Source: Methylobacterium sp. Leaf465
Lineage (GTDB): Bacteria; Pseudomonadota; Alphaproteobacteria; Rhizobiales; Beijerinckiaceae
DNA: 64,000 bases
Assembly: GCF_001424705.1 (NCBI RefSeq)
Contig: NZ_LMRA01000012.1
Span: 186,043 to 250,042, forward strand
Direction: 5' to 3'
Positions 25,278 through 37,462 of the stretch are shown one piece after another. Under the pieces are notes generated by a model. The model was not told the DNA's origin and searched no databases. It was given only the letters and a program-made list of their open reading frames with translations. The first letter of the stretch is position 1; every line of letters starts with the position of its first letter. The position numbers and the translations under genes were made by a program.

Positions 25278-25745
25278 TTACCGGATTTCCCGCGCCGCCA
25301 GGAAAGACAAGATAAAATACAACGCAATAATCCCGGCCTGTATTGCCAGGTAGACGGGCACTATTGGCAGGAGCTGCGGGGTCAGGACCGCCAGGGTGAG
25401 CGCGCTGGTGGCGGCCAGCAGCCAGACCACACCGCCCCAGGCGCTGGTGAGCCAGAGGCCCACCGCGGCCATCGGATCGATCACCGCGAAGTAGACGATC
25501 ACGCTCTGGCGCCCGAGCGTCTCCGATTCGAAGGGGCGTCCGCCGGGCAGGATGTCGAGGATGCCGGCCCAGGTGGCGACGGCCTTCGCGAGCCAGAACA
25601 GGGCGGTGAGGCGCATGAACCAGACCAGCACCACGTCCCAGCCGGTCTGCGGCACCTGGGGCGCACGCTCGATCCGGTCGGCACCCCCGTCCTGATTGCG
25701 TCCGCGGATTTCGCGGGAGCCGGGGACCTTGGTCAATCCGCGCAC
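25278..25745 (-). CDS. DUF6163 membrane protein
   Basis: A 155-residue inner-membrane protein with four hydrophobic helices starting near residue 36 (TGWDVVLVWFMRLTALFWLA), after a charged cytoplasmic leader. It contains FAVIDPMAAVGLWLTSAWGG. The family is found beside ldtR in Rhizobiales and has no known function. The start is GTG 25745, with AGAGGT 5 bp ahead. It begins 13 bp downstream of the hydroxyisobutyryl-CoA hydrolase gene, so it is probably co-transcribed with it. Confidence 0.8.
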   Translation of the reverse strand: MRGLTKVPGSREIRGRNQDGGADRIERAPQVPQTGWDVVLVWFMRLTALFWLAKAVATWAGILDILPGGRPFESETLGRQSVIVYFAVIDPMAAVGLWLTSAWGGVVWLLAATSALTLAVLTPQLLPIVPVYLAIQAGIIALYFILSFLAAREIR

Positions 25746-25758
25746 GCCGGACCTCTTC

Positions 25759-28570
<2,812 letters not shown>

Positions 28571-28613
28571 AACCGCGGGGCCACGGCGATCTCGCGGCGC
28601 ATGCCCGAGTTTC

Positions 28614-28673
28614 GTCCTGGCGTCTCTCGTCCGTGAGTCTCACGTCCTTGAGTCTCCTGTCCTTGAGTCTCCT
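28614..28673 (+). repeat. Four tandem 15-bp repeats
   Basis: Units at 28614, 28629, 28644 and 28659; the last two are identical (GTCCTTGAGTCTCCT), the first two diverged. They lie in the 172-bp gap between the lipoprotein and RDD genes, ending 69 bp ahead of the RDD start. Confidence 0.8.
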
Positions 28674-28742
28674 GGGGCGCACGCCCATCTCTCGCCTCAG
28701 AACGCCGCCGCTCCGTCCGCGAGCGCGATTCAGGAGCGCCCC

Positions 28743-29231
28743 ATGCGCGAGACGCAAAGCCCCTACGCCGATCGCTTTCAGACCGGCTACGCCCCCCAGG
28801 TCCCGGTGCCCTATGTCCGGGGCAGCTTGGGCGCGCGCTTCCTCGCCTATCTCCTCGACATCCTGTTCATCTTCGGATTCACCGCCCTCCTCACCCTGCT
28901 GATCACGGTGATCGGCGTCCTTACCTTCGGGCTGGGCTGGACCCTGTTCGCGATCCTGCCGGCGAGCGGCATCCTCTACAGCGCGATCACGGTCGGCGGC
29001 CCGGCCCAGAGCACCTGGGGCATGCGGATGATGGGCCTGCGCGTCGTCGCTCCGGAGAGCGGCGCGCGCGTGGACTACCTCACCGCCGCGATCCACGCGC
29101 TGCTGTTCTACGTGGCCGTGGCCTCGGCCTTCCTGCTCTGGGTGCTGGATGTCGGCATCGGCCTGGTGCGGGCCGATCGCCGCCTCGGTCACGACCTGAT
29201 CCTCGGCCTCGCGGTGGTGCGGGCCGGCTGA
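28743..29231 (+). CDS. RDD-family membrane protein
   Basis: A 162-residue inner-membrane protein. The RDD domain begins with [20 protein letters not shown], in which Arg and Asp give the family its name, followed by two long helices, [11 protein letters not shown] and a last helix pair ending in [14 protein letters not shown] 28743 is preceded by AGGAG. Some RDD proteins have been linked to ion transport; function here is unknown. Confidence 0.87.
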   Translation: MRETQSPYADRFQTGYAPQVPVPYVRGSLGARFLAYLLDILFIFGFTALLTLLITVIGVLTFGLGWTLFAILPASGILYSAITVGGPAQSTWGMRMMGLRVVAPESGARVDYLTAAIHALLFYVAVASAFLLWVLDVGIGLVRADRRLGHDLILGLAVVRAG

Positions 29232-29424
29232 CGCAATCGCCTCCGGCGACGCGTCGCCGCACGTCTTCGACCACGCGGCCGCTCTCGGCCTGACAGCACG
29301 ATCCCGGTTTCGCACGAAATCGTCGCGGAACCCTCCCAGGGAGTTGAGCCGGCCCGCGTTGCGGATACACTCAAGTCTCGGGGTGCGCGGTGCGCACCCG
29401 GCACGCGGCGAGCGACAGACAAGC

Positions 29425-30171
29425 GTGACGAGCCATTCCCGGGACACCCCGCAATTCTACCTGACGGCGCCCTCCCCGTGCCCCTACCTGCCGGGCCAGG
29501 AGGAGCGGAAGGTCTTCACCCACCTGGTGGGGCGCCGCGCCCGCGACCTCAACGAGATCCTGACGCAGGGGGGCTTCCGCCGCTCGCAGACCATCGCCTA
29601 CCGGCCGGCCTGCGAATCCTGCCGGGCCTGCATCTCGGTGCGGGTGGTGGTCTCCGATTTCCGTCCCTCGGCCAGCCAGCGCCGCATCCTCCAGCGCAGC
29701 GCCGACCTCGTGGGCAATCCCGAGCCCAACCGTCCCGCTTCGGAGCAGTACGCCCTGTTCCGGCGCTACCTCGACGCCCGCCACGGCGACGGCGGCATGG
29801 TCGACATGACCGTGCTCGACTACGCCATGATGATCGAGGACAGCCACGTCGACACCCACCTGGTGAACTATCGCCGGCGCGGGCCCGACACCGCGATCAA
29901 CGGGCGCGGCATCGGACCCACCGTCGCCCTCTGCCTGACCGACGTTCTCGCGGACGGCCTGTCGATGGTCTACTCGTTCTACGATCCGGCCGAGGCGCAC
30001 CGCTCGCTCGGCACCTACATGATCCTCGACCACATCCGCCGCGCCGCCGATCTCGGCCTGCCCTACCTCTATCTCGGCTACTGGGTCGAGGGCTCGCGCA
30101 AGATGGACTACAAGGCCCGCTTCACGCCGCAGGAGCGCCTGATGGGCCCCGGCTGGCAGCGGGTGGAGTAG
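29425..30171 (+). CDS. bpt: Aspartate/glutamate leucyltransferase
   Basis: A 248-residue N-end-rule transferase that adds Leu from Leu-tRNA to proteins with N-terminal Asp or Glu, marking them for ClpAP. The ATE N domain includes [20 protein letters not shown] and the Cys-rich [16 protein letters not shown]; the C domain includes [20 protein letters not shown] and [18 protein letters not shown]. The sequence and length fit Bpt rather than eukaryotic-type Ate1. The start is GTG 29425, which gives the family's usual N-terminus; an upstream extension to 29344 looks non-coding. Confidence 0.92.
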   Translation: MTSHSRDTPQFYLTAPSPCPYLPGQEERKVFTHLVGRRARDLNEILTQGGFRRSQTIAYRPACESCRACISVRVVVSDFRPSASQRRILQRSADLVGNPEPNRPASEQYALFRRYLDARHGDGGMVDMTVLDYAMMIEDSHVDTHLVNYRRRGPDTAINGRGIGPTVALCLTDVLADGLSMVYSFYDPAEAHRSLGTYMILDHIRRAADLGLPYLYLGYWVEGSRKMDYKARFTPQERLMGPGWQRVE

Positions 30172-30193
30172 CGCCACCCGCCGCGCGTGACCC

Positions 30194-32335
30194 TCAGAAC
30201 TTGGCGATGATCTGCGCCCGGATCGTGCGCGGCGCGCCCGGCGTGAGGTTCTGGTTGTTGTCGGCGGTGTAGATGTAGCGCCGGTCGAACAGGTTCTCGA
30301 TGTTCACCTGGGCCCGGACCGACTCGCTGACCTGGTAGAACAGCCCCAAATCGAAGCGCGTGTAGCTCGGCAGACGCACGGTGTCGTCCGAGGTGGCGAA
30401 GGTGTGGGTCTGGTGGATCACCCCGATGCCGATGCCGAATTCGGGCGTGAGGTCGAATTTATTCCAGAGGGAGACGCTGTTGAACGGCACCAGCCCGACG
30501 GTGTTGCCCTTCACGATCGTGGACGAGACGGCACTTTCGATGCGGGCATCGGTGAAGGCGTAGCCGCCGGCGATCTGCCACCAGTCGGTGAGGTAGCCGT
30601 TGGCGCCGATCTCGGCGCCTTGCGTGTTGGTCCTGCCCGACAGGAGGAAGAAGCCCGCATTGTTCGGGTCGGGCAGCCGCTGGTTGGTGCGGTCGAGATT
30701 GTACAGGGCGCCGGTGACCTGGAAGGTCGGCGTCACGTCGTATTTCACGCCCACTTCAAGGTTCTGGAAGCCCTCCGGCCTGGCGATGACGAGGCCGGGC
30801 GTGAACGCGCCGATCTGGTCGCCCGAGGACGGCAGGTAGGACACGCTGTAGCTGCCGTAGAAGGCGAGTTTCGCCAGCGGCTTGATCACGAGGCCGGCGC
30901 GGGGCGAGACGAGGTTGTCGACGCGCTCGTTGGTCAGGCCCGTGGCCCGGCCCCGCGCGGAGAAGTCGAAATAGTCGTAGCGCAGGCCGCCGACGATCTG
31001 GACGTACTCGTTGAGGTCGATCTGGTCCTGGGCATAGGCCGCGGCCAGGCCGAGGTCGTAGCGGACGTTGGCATCCGTGGTGCCGTTGTTGCGGAAGGTC
31101 ACCGGTGCCCGGGAGATCGGCGACATCGGGTTCACGACCACGCTGGTGACGAGGCTGTCGCCCACCCGGGAGAAGCCCGTCTCCCGGAAGGCGAGGCCTT
31201 CCTGGTAGCCGAGCTCGAAACCGGCGAGCAGCGTGTGCTTCACGTCGCCGGTGAGGAACTTGTAGGTGAAGTCGTTCTGGCTGAAGTAGTTGGTCCGGTT
31301 GGTCTCGCTGCGGTAGATCGTGATCGGCACCTGCGTGCCGGCGGCGTTGACCGGCGCGGCCGGCAGGGAATTCGAGTAGAAGCGGTTGTAGTCGGCGAAG
31401 CGCAGCTGGTTGCGCATCTGCACGCCGGACTCGAACGTGTGATCGAGGGTCGCCGTGGCGATGTTGGCATCGACCGCCGTCCGGTTCACGGTCGGGTTGC
31501 CGAAGAAGGTGCGGGTGTTGTTGCGGTAGTTGTACGGCCGGCCGTTCTGCGAGGGGATGCCGCGATCCGGGAAGCGGTCGTCGTGGAAGAACTCGTAGGA
31601 GAGCTTCAGGGTGGTGGCCGGGCCGAGCAGGAAAGTCATCGTCGGATTGATGCCGTAGCGCTGCAGCTTCCCGAATTGCCGGTAGGTCTCGCTGTCCTCG
31701 AACACGCCGTTGAGGCGGAAGAACACGCTGTCGCTGATGCGGTCGCCGACATCGAGCGCCACGCGCTTCTGGTTGAACTGACCGCCGCCGGCCACGATCT
31801 CGCGCACCCGCAGGCCGTCGGCCTCCTTGAGGACGCGGTTGATCACGCCGCCGCCGCCGCCGCGCCCGAAGATCAGCGAATCCGGGCCCTTGAGCACCTC
31901 GATCCGCTCGATGTTGTACAGGTCGCGGAAGTACTGGACGTCGTCGCGCACGCCGTTGACGAAGAAGTCCGCGTTGGTCTTCTGGCCGCGGATGACAACC
32001 TCGTCGCGGTTGTTCTCGCCCTGGGCCGGAATCACGCCCGGCACGTAGCGCAGCTGCTCGGTAAGGTTCTGGACGTTCTGGTCCCGGATCTGCTGGCGGC
32101 TTACCACCGTGATCGATTGCGGGGTGTCGAGGAGCGGCGTGTCGGTCTTGGTTGCGCTGCGGGTGGCGCGGGTGACGTAGCCGACCGTGTTGCCCGGCAG
32201 GCCCTCGACGCTGAGCTGATCCAGGGTGACGGTCGTTCCGTCGCGCGGCCCGACCGGCTGGGCCTGGGCGATGGCCGTGAGGGCCGTTCCGCACAGGAGG
32301 GGTGCGATCAGTCGTAATCCTGCTGTCGTGCTCAT
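30194..32335 (-). CDS. TonB-dependent siderophore receptor (catecholate/Fiu-like)
   Basis: A 713-residue outer-membrane receptor. The signal peptide ends about TAIAQA-Q. The plug (about 45-190) contains TDTPLLDTPQSITVVSRQQI and LIFGRGGGGGVINRVLKEAD, the pattern of Fiu-type ferric-catecholate receptors. A 22-strand barrel ends RAQIIAKF with the terminal Phe. It would import a ferric siderophore using TonB-ExbBD energy. It is convergent with bpt. No siderophore synthesis or ABC uptake genes are adjacent. The 504-bp region upstream probably carries iron control, but I did not recognise a Fur, RirA or Irr site with confidence. Confidence 0.93.
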   Translation of the reverse strand: MSTTAGLRLIAPLLCGTALTAIAQAQPVGPRDGTTVTLDQLSVEGLPGNTVGYVTRATRSATKTDTPLLDTPQSITVVSRQQIRDQNVQNLTEQLRYVPGVIPAQGENNRDEVVIRGQKTNADFFVNGVRDDVQYFRDLYNIERIEVLKGPDSLIFGRGGGGGVINRVLKEADGLRVREIVAGGGQFNQKRVALDVGDRISDSVFFRLNGVFEDSETYRQFGKLQRYGINPTMTFLLGPATTLKLSYEFFHDDRFPDRGIPSQNGRPYNYRNNTRTFFGNPTVNRTAVDANIATATLDHTFESGVQMRNQLRFADYNRFYSNSLPAAPVNAAGTQVPITIYRSETNRTNYFSQNDFTYKFLTGDVKHTLLAGFELGYQEGLAFRETGFSRVGDSLVTSVVVNPMSPISRAPVTFRNNGTTDANVRYDLGLAAAYAQDQIDLNEYVQIVGGLRYDYFDFSARGRATGLTNERVDNLVSPRAGLVIKPLAKLAFYGSYSVSYLPSSGDQIGAFTPGLVIARPEGFQNLEVGVKYDVTPTFQVTGALYNLDRTNQRLPDPNNAGFFLLSGRTNTQGAEIGANGYLTDWWQIAGGYAFTDARIESAVSSTIVKGNTVGLVPFNSVSLWNKFDLTPEFGIGIGVIHQTHTFATSDDTVRLPSYTRFDLGLFYQVSESVRAQVNIENLFDRRYIYTADNNQNLTPGAPRTIRAQIIAKF

Positions 32336-32839
32336 CGGTTTATCGCCCGCCTGTAGTTCGTCTGTGCTTGAGAGTTCGCCCGTTAAGCAGTTGCAGGGCG
32401 TCTTTGTCCCTTGGGGCGAGCCTATTTTTCAAGCAAGAGGCGACGGCGCTCGTTTAGGGCTTCATCTTTTTCAATCGTTCTTAGAACCCCTGGAAACAAA
32501 GCGGCAACATCCTCTTCGCACTGCGCAATCCCTGCGCGGTTCGCAAACTTGGAACGACTCCGAAAACGGCTGATCCGACAGGGCTGTCCCTTTTCTGCCA
32601 CGGGCTTAAGGGGCGTCGGACGCGTGCCGCGATCGGATCGGGGGCATCGGCAGGGTTCTGCGCCAGCGCCGCCGGGCCTTGGCTCGTGTCTGCGGCGGCC
32701 GTGACGCTCCGATTCGCTGCGCTTCGCGCGGGACGGCGTCGGCGGCGGCTGGGGGCCCGCGTTGAGCGCGGTCGCCGCCCATGCTAGGCGCGCCTGATCC
32801 CGTTGCCCCTTTTTCCGACGCGTTGACCGAGGCGCCCGC
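32336..32839. other. 504-bp intergenic region between receptor gene and purB
   Basis: The left part (32340-32580) is AT-richer and should hold the receptor promoter on the minus strand. A small palindrome GTTCT-T-AGAAC lies at 32477-32487, about 142 bp upstream of the receptor start. The right part is GC-rich and leads into purB. No gene was found. Confidence 0.5.
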
Positions 32840-34147
32840 ATGATCCCCCGCTACAGCCGCCCCGAGATGACCGCGATCTGGTCGCCCGAATCGCGTTTCC
32901 GGATCTGGTTCGAGATCGAGGCCCACGCGACGACCGCGCTGGCCGAGATCGGCGTCGTCCCGAAGCAGGCCGCCGACGCGATCTGGGAGAAGGGCCGCGA
33001 CGCGGTCTTCGACGTGGCCCGCATCGACGCCATCGAGGCGGTGACGAAGCACGACGTCATCGCGTTCCTGACGCACCTGGCCGAGATCGTCGGCCCCGAG
33101 GCGCGCTTCGTCCACCAGGGCATGACCTCGTCGGACGTGCTCGACACCTGCCTCAACGTCCAGCTCGTGCGCGCCGCCGACCTGCTGATCAAGGATGTCG
33201 ACGCCCTGCTCGCCGCCCTCAAGCGCCGGGCCTTCGAGCACAGGATGACGCCGACCATCGGCCGCTCGCACGGCATCCACGCCGAGCCGGTCACCTTCGG
33301 CCTGAAGCTGGCGCAAGCCTACGCGGAGTTCGAGCGCAACCGCGCCCGCCTCGTCGCCGCGCGGGAGGAAATCGCCACCTGCGCCATCTCGGGCGCCGTC
33401 GGCACCTTCGCCAACATCGATCCGCGGGTTGAGGCCTACGTCGCCGAGGCCATGGGCCTGACGCCGGAGCCGGTCTCGACCCAGGTCATCCCGCGCGACC
33501 GCCACGCGATGTTCTTCGCCATCCTGGGCGTGGTCGCCTCCTCGGTGGAGCGCCTCTCCATCGAGGTGCGCCACCTGCAGCGCACGGAGGTGCTGGAAGC
33601 GGAGGAGTTCTTCTCGGAAGGGCAGAAGGGCTCCTCGGCCATGCCGCACAAGCGCAACCCCGTGCTCACCGAGAACCTCACGGGTCTCGCCCGCATGGTG
33701 CGCGCCTACGCCCTACCCGCCATGGAGAACGTCGCCCTCTGGCACGAGCGCGACATCTCGCATTCCTCGGTGGAGCGCATGATCGGGCCGGACGCCACCG
33801 TCACCCTCGACTTCGCGCTGGCGCGTCTCACCGGCGTCGTCGACAAGCTGCTGATCTACCCCGAGACCATGCAGCGCAATCTCGACAAGCTCGGCGGCCT
33901 CGTCCACTCGCAGCGGGTGCTGCTGGCCCTGACCCAGGCCGGCGTCTCCCGCGAGGACGCCTACCGCTTGGTCCAGCGCAACGCGATGCCGGTCTGGCGC
34001 GGCGAGGGCGACTTCCTCACGCTCCTCAAGGCCGATGCCGACGTCACCGCGGCTCTGAGCCCGGAGCAGATCGAGGAGTGCTTCGATCTCGGCTACCACT
34101 TCAAGCACGTGGACACGATCTTCGCCCGGGTGTTCGGCGCAAGCTGA
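32840..34147 (+). CDS. purB: Adenylosuccinate lyase
   Basis: A 435-residue fumarase/aspartase-superfamily enzyme acting twice in purine synthesis: it splits SAICAR to AICAR and adenylosuccinate to AMP, releasing fumarate. The catalytic signature [10 protein letters not shown] lies near residue 265, and [12 protein letters not shown] and [10 protein letters not shown] form the other active-site segments. ATG 32840 has GAGG upstream. A D-amino-acid aminotransferase gene follows after 58 bp on the same strand. purA lies 1.9 kb further on, separated by repeats and an exported protein gene. Confidence 0.96.
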   Translation: MIPRYSRPEMTAIWSPESRFRIWFEIEAHATTALAEIGVVPKQAADAIWEKGRDAVFDVARIDAIEAVTKHDVIAFLTHLAEIVGPEARFVHQGMTSSDVLDTCLNVQLVRAADLLIKDVDALLAALKRRAFEHRMTPTIGRSHGIHAEPVTFGLKLAQAYAEFERNRARLVAAREEIATCAISGAVGTFANIDPRVEAYVAEAMGLTPEPVSTQVIPRDRHAMFFAILGVVASSVERLSIEVRHLQRTEVLEAEEFFSEGQKGSSAMPHKRNPVLTENLTGLARMVRAYALPAMENVALWHERDISHSSVERMIGPDATVTLDFALARLTGVVDKLLIYPETMQRNLDKLGGLVHSQRVLLALTQAGVSREDAYRLVQRNAMPVWRGEGDFLTLLKADADVTAALSPEQIEECFDLGYHFKHVDTIFARVFGAS

Positions 34148-34205
34148 GCTCCGCACGAATCCTGCTTGCCCCGACCCGCCCCACCCGGACCGAAGAGGTA
34201 ACCCC

Positions 34206-35066
34206 GTGTCCCAGGCCCGCATCGTCTACCTGAACGGCGACTTCCTGCCCTTCGCCGAGGCGCGCGTGCCGATCATGGACCGGGGCTTCCTCTTCGCCGA
34301 CGGGATCTACGAGGTCTCGGCGGTGCTCGACGGTCGCCTCGTGGACAACGAGGCGCATCTGGCCCGCCTCGACCGCTCGCTGGGCGAGATCGACATCGCC
34401 AACCCGCACAGCCTGGCCGAGTGGATCGGCCTGCAGACCGCGCTCATCGCCCGCAACGGGCTGACCGAGGGACTGGTCTACATGCAGGTCACGCGCGGCG
34501 TGTACGAGCGCGATTTCGCCTATCCCCCCGCCGGCACCGCGCCCACGGTGATGATGTTCACCCAGGCCAAGACCGTGGCGGCCAACCCGCTCGCCGAGAC
34601 CGGCGCCAAGATCATCACCGTGCCGGACCTGCGCTGGAAGCGCCGGGACATCAAGTCGGTGGCCCTCCTGGCCCAGGTGCTGGCCAAGCAGCAGGCCGCC
34701 GCCGCCGGCGTCGCCGAGGCCTGGATGGTCGAGGACGACGCGGTCACCGAGGGTTCGTCCTCGACCGCGTTCATCGTCACGAAAGGCGGCGCCCTCGTCA
34801 CGCGGCCACTCTCCACGGCGCTCCTGCCCGGCATCACCCGCAAGGCAGTGCTGCGCCTCGCCGAGGAGTCCGGCCTCGCCCTCGAGGAGCGCCTGTTCAG
34901 CGTCGCCGAGGCCCTGGCGGCGTCCGAGGCCTTCTACACCAGCGCCTCGGCCTTCGTGATGCCGGTGGTCTCCATCGACGGCCACGCCGTTGGCGAGGGC
35001 CGCCCCGGCCCGCACACCCGGCGCCTGCGCGAACTCTACATCGGCATGGCGCGCGAGAGCGTTTGA
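34206..35066 (+). CDS. Class IV aminotransferase, D-amino-acid aminotransferase type
   Basis: A 286-residue PLP enzyme. MDRGFLFADGIYEV and RWKRRDIKSVALLAQVLAKQ are typical of D-alanine aminotransferase; Lys in RDIKSV should bind PLP. TEGSSSTAFIV and LPGITRKAVLRLAEE bind cofactor phosphate in this fold. It would interconvert D-alanine, D-glutamate and oxoacids for peptidoglycan precursors or D-amino-acid use. A branched-chain aminotransferase is the alternative but fits less well. The start is GTG 34206 behind AAGAGG. Probably co-transcribed with purB. Confidence 0.85.
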   Translation: MSQARIVYLNGDFLPFAEARVPIMDRGFLFADGIYEVSAVLDGRLVDNEAHLARLDRSLGEIDIANPHSLAEWIGLQTALIARNGLTEGLVYMQVTRGVYERDFAYPPAGTAPTVMMFTQAKTVAANPLAETGAKIITVPDLRWKRRDIKSVALLAQVLAKQQAAAAGVAEAWMVEDDAVTEGSSSTAFIVTKGGALVTRPLSTALLPGITRKAVLRLAEESGLALEERLFSVAEALAASEAFYTSASAFVMPVVSIDGHAVGEGRPGPHTRRLRELYIGMARESV

Positions 35067-35159
35067 GGCGCACGGACAGGACCTGCGAAAGCGCGTGAGA
35101 CCTGTCCGGTCGATCCGGGCGAAAGCAGAGGGCTGCGGACTCAAACGAAGACCGACCGA

Positions 35160-35297
35160 GTATCTTCCTCTCGCCTGTGCGGGAGAGAGTGGCCCGCGAA
35201 GCGGGTCAGAAGGGGGGGAGACCTCTTCGGATGCGGCGCGCCCCTATCCCGGTTACTGCAAGACCACCCTCCCCTGCAGAGGGGCGAGGGAGAAATC
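35160..35297. repeat. REP-like interspersed element
   Basis: The left end holds CTCTCGCC-TGTGC-GGGAGAG (about 35169-35187) and the right end CCCCT-GCAG-AGGGG (about 35271-35284) followed by CGAGGGAGAA. Short hairpins at each end of a non-coding block of about 140 bp, with GTGGCCCGCGAAGCGGGTC between, look like the REP/MITE-type elements scattered in Methylobacterium genomes. No coding frame is evident. Confidence 0.5.
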
Positions 35298-35307
35298 CGC
35301 GGCACAA

Positions 35308-35398
35308 GCCCCTTCCCGAAGCCCCTTCCCGAAGCTCCTTCCCGAAGCCCCTTCCCGAAGCCCCTTCCCGAAGCCCTCGCCCGAAGCCCTCGCCCGAA
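35308..35398. repeat. Seven tandem 13-bp repeats
   Basis: The unit is GCCCCTTCCCGAA, starting at 35308, 35321, 35334, 35347, 35360, 35373 and 35386. Unit 3 has one change; units 6 and 7 share the variant GCCCTCGCCCGAA. The array abuts the REP-like element and lies about 100 bp ahead of the exported-protein gene. At 13 bp it is out of register with codons. Confidence 0.9.
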
Positions 35399-35501
35399 GG
35401 CATCCCAGGACCATCGTCCCATCACGGGACCGATGGGACAGGAACGCTTCGGCGTGCGGCCTGTTCTCCCTGAAACCCCGCATCCGAGACAGGGAGACCC
35501 T

Positions 35502-35852
35502 ATGCGCTCGATCCTCACCCTCGCGGTCGGCTTCGGCCTGATCGCCGGCACGGCCTTCGCGCAGTCCCCCGACGCGCCGCTGAAAGGCCGGGACACCGAT
35601 CCGGCCCTGCCGCCGCCGAACCAAACCATTCCCGACAAGATCCGTCCCCCCGAGGGAACGGCCGACCAGGGCACCTCCGCCGACAAGGGCACGCTGAGCG
35701 ACAGGCTCGAGAAGAGCGATGGCGTCATCAAGCCGCCGGGCAATGCGGCCCCCGGCATGGTGGTGACCCCGCCCGACCCGAACCCCGGCTCGATGCCGGT
35801 GATCAAGCCCGGCGACCTGCCCGGCCGCCAGCCCGGGACCGAGGCCCGCTAG
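35502..35852 (+). CDS. Exported Pro-rich protein, unknown function
   Basis: A 116-residue protein with a clear signal peptide, MRSILTLAVGFGLIAGTAFA, cleaved before Q21. The mature part is hydrophilic, Pro/Asp/Gly-rich and probably unstructured (ALPPPNQTIPDKIRPPEG, PPDPNPGSMPVIKPGDLPG), so it should be periplasmic. ATG 35502 has AGGGAG ahead. The family is not recognised. Confidence 0.72.
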   Translation: MRSILTLAVGFGLIAGTAFAQSPDAPLKGRDTDPALPPPNQTIPDKIRPPEGTADQGTSADKGTLSDRLEKSDGVIKPPGNAAPGMVVTPPDPNPGSMPVIKPGDLPGRQPGTEAR

Positions 35853-35960
35853 ACCTCCCGCTCGGCGGGGAGGCCGACTGGGCGACATACCTGCTCATCG
35901 GGCGGCGAACCGGCCCCTTGCTTGATTTCCGCGCACGGATCGCGGAAAGACCCGAGGACA

Positions 35961-35998
35961 GCGAAAGCGGTCCGCCCGTCAGGTCGGACCGCTTTCGC
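35961..35998. terminator. Strong hairpin ahead of purA
   Basis: A perfect 14-bp stem GCGAAAGCGGTCCG / CGGACCGCTTTCGC with a 10-nt loop, ending 27 bp before the purA start. It may terminate the exported-protein transcript; its closeness to purA also allows a leader role. No T tract follows. Confidence 0.65.
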
Positions 35999-36025
35999 GC
36001 GGGTTACGGCACAGGTCTTCAGTGA

Positions 36026-37318
36026 ATGGCAAACGTCGTCGTCGTAGGCGCCCAGTGGGGTGACGAAGGCAAGGGCAAGATCGTCGACTGGCTCTCCGAG
36101 CAGGCCGACGTCGTGGTCCGCTTCCAGGGCGGCCACAATGCCGGCCACACGCTCGTGATCGACGGGGTGACGTACAAGCTCGCGCTGCTGCCGTCGGGCG
36201 TGGTGCGGGGCGGCAAGCTGTCGGTGATCGGCAACGGCGTCGTGGTCGATCCGTGGCACCTCGTGGACGAGATCGCCCGGCTCCAGGCCCAGGGCGTCGA
36301 GATCTCGCCCCGGACCCTGCGCATCGCCGACAACGCGACCCTGATCCTCCCGCTGCACCGCGAGCTCGACCACTTTCGCGAGACGTCGAACGCCGGGCTC
36401 AAGATCGGCACGACGAAGCGCGGCATCGGACCGGCCTACGAGGACAAGGTCGGCCGCCGGGCCATCCGAGTCGTCGACCTCGCCGACGAGTCGACTCTCG
36501 AGGCGAAGATCGAGCGGGTGCTCACCCATCACAACGCCCTGCGCCGGGGCCTCGGCATCGCCGAGGTGGACGCGGGAGCCCTGCTCTCCGAGCTGAAGGC
36601 GATCGCCCCGACGATCCTGCCCTATGCCGACACGGTCTGGAAGCTCCTCGACGACGAGCGCCGCGCTGGCAAGCGCATCCTGTTCGAGGGCGCGCAGGGC
36701 GCGCTGCTCGACGTCGACCACGGCACCTATCCGTTCGTGACCTCCTCGAACATCGTGGCCGCGCAGGCCGCCACCGGCTCCGGCATGGGCCCCTCGGCCA
36801 TCGGCTACGTGCTCGGCATCGCCAAGGCCTACACCACCCGGGTCGGCGAGGGTCCGTTCCCCACCGAGCTGTTCGACGAGATCGGCGAAACCATCGGCGC
36901 CAAGGGCCGCGAGTTCGGCGTCAACACCGGGCGCAAGCGCCGCTGCGGCTGGTTCGACGCCGTGCTGGTGCGCCAGACCGTCCGCACCTCGGGCATCGAC
37001 GGCATCGCCCTGACCAAGCTCGACATCCTCGACGGCTTCGAGTCGATCAAGGTCTGCACCGGCTACCGCCTCGACGGACAGGTGGTGGACCACCTCCCCG
37101 CCAATCAGGCGGCGCAGGCCAAGGTGGAGCCGATCTACGAGACCATCGAGGGCTGGTCAGGCACCACGGCCGGGGCCCGCTCCTGGGCCGACCTGCCGGC
37201 CCAGGCGATCAAGTACGTGCGCCGGATCGAAGAGTTGATCGGCGCACCGGTGGCGTTGCTCTCGACCTCCCCGGAGCGCAACGACACCATTCTCATGCAC
37301 AACCCCTTTGAGGACTAG
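36026..37318 (+). CDS. purA: Adenylosuccinate synthetase
   Basis: A 430-residue enzyme making adenylosuccinate from IMP and aspartate with GTP, the first committed step to AMP. The GTP loop [19 protein letters not shown] spans residues 4-22 with catalytic Asp in GDEGKGK, GHNAGHT follows with the catalytic His, and [17 protein letters not shown] and [13 protein letters not shown] are further family signatures. The length is standard. Together with purB it covers both steps from IMP to AMP. Confidence 0.97.
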   Translation: MANVVVVGAQWGDEGKGKIVDWLSEQADVVVRFQGGHNAGHTLVIDGVTYKLALLPSGVVRGGKLSVIGNGVVVDPWHLVDEIARLQAQGVEISPRTLRIADNATLILPLHRELDHFRETSNAGLKIGTTKRGIGPAYEDKVGRRAIRVVDLADESTLEAKIERVLTHHNALRRGLGIAEVDAGALLSELKAIAPTILPYADTVWKLLDDERRAGKRILFEGAQGALLDVDHGTYPFVTSSNIVAAQAATGSGMGPSAIGYVLGIAKAYTTRVGEGPFPTELFDEIGETIGAKGREFGVNTGRKRRCGWFDAVLVRQTVRTSGIDGIALTKLDILDGFESIKVCTGYRLDGQVVDHLPANQAAQAKVEPIYETIEGWSGTTAGARSWADLPAQAIKYVRRIEELIGAPVALLSTSPERNDTILMHNPFED

Positions 37319-37462
37319 GGCGGTTTCCGCTTGATGGGCGCGCGGCCGCGTGGGGATGATGCCCCTGACGGACCCGCGGTGGTCGGCCGGCTCCGCCCGT
37401 CCGCGGGACGGCGGGACGAGGCGGCGGGTCGGTCGCCGGTGAGAAGGCGGATCTGAGGCACG

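Noticed and set aside
32477..32487. GTTCT-T-AGAAC as an Irr or Fur box for the first siderophore receptor
   Set aside because: It is too short and does not match the consensus I know for either regulator; kept only as an observation in the intergenic entry.
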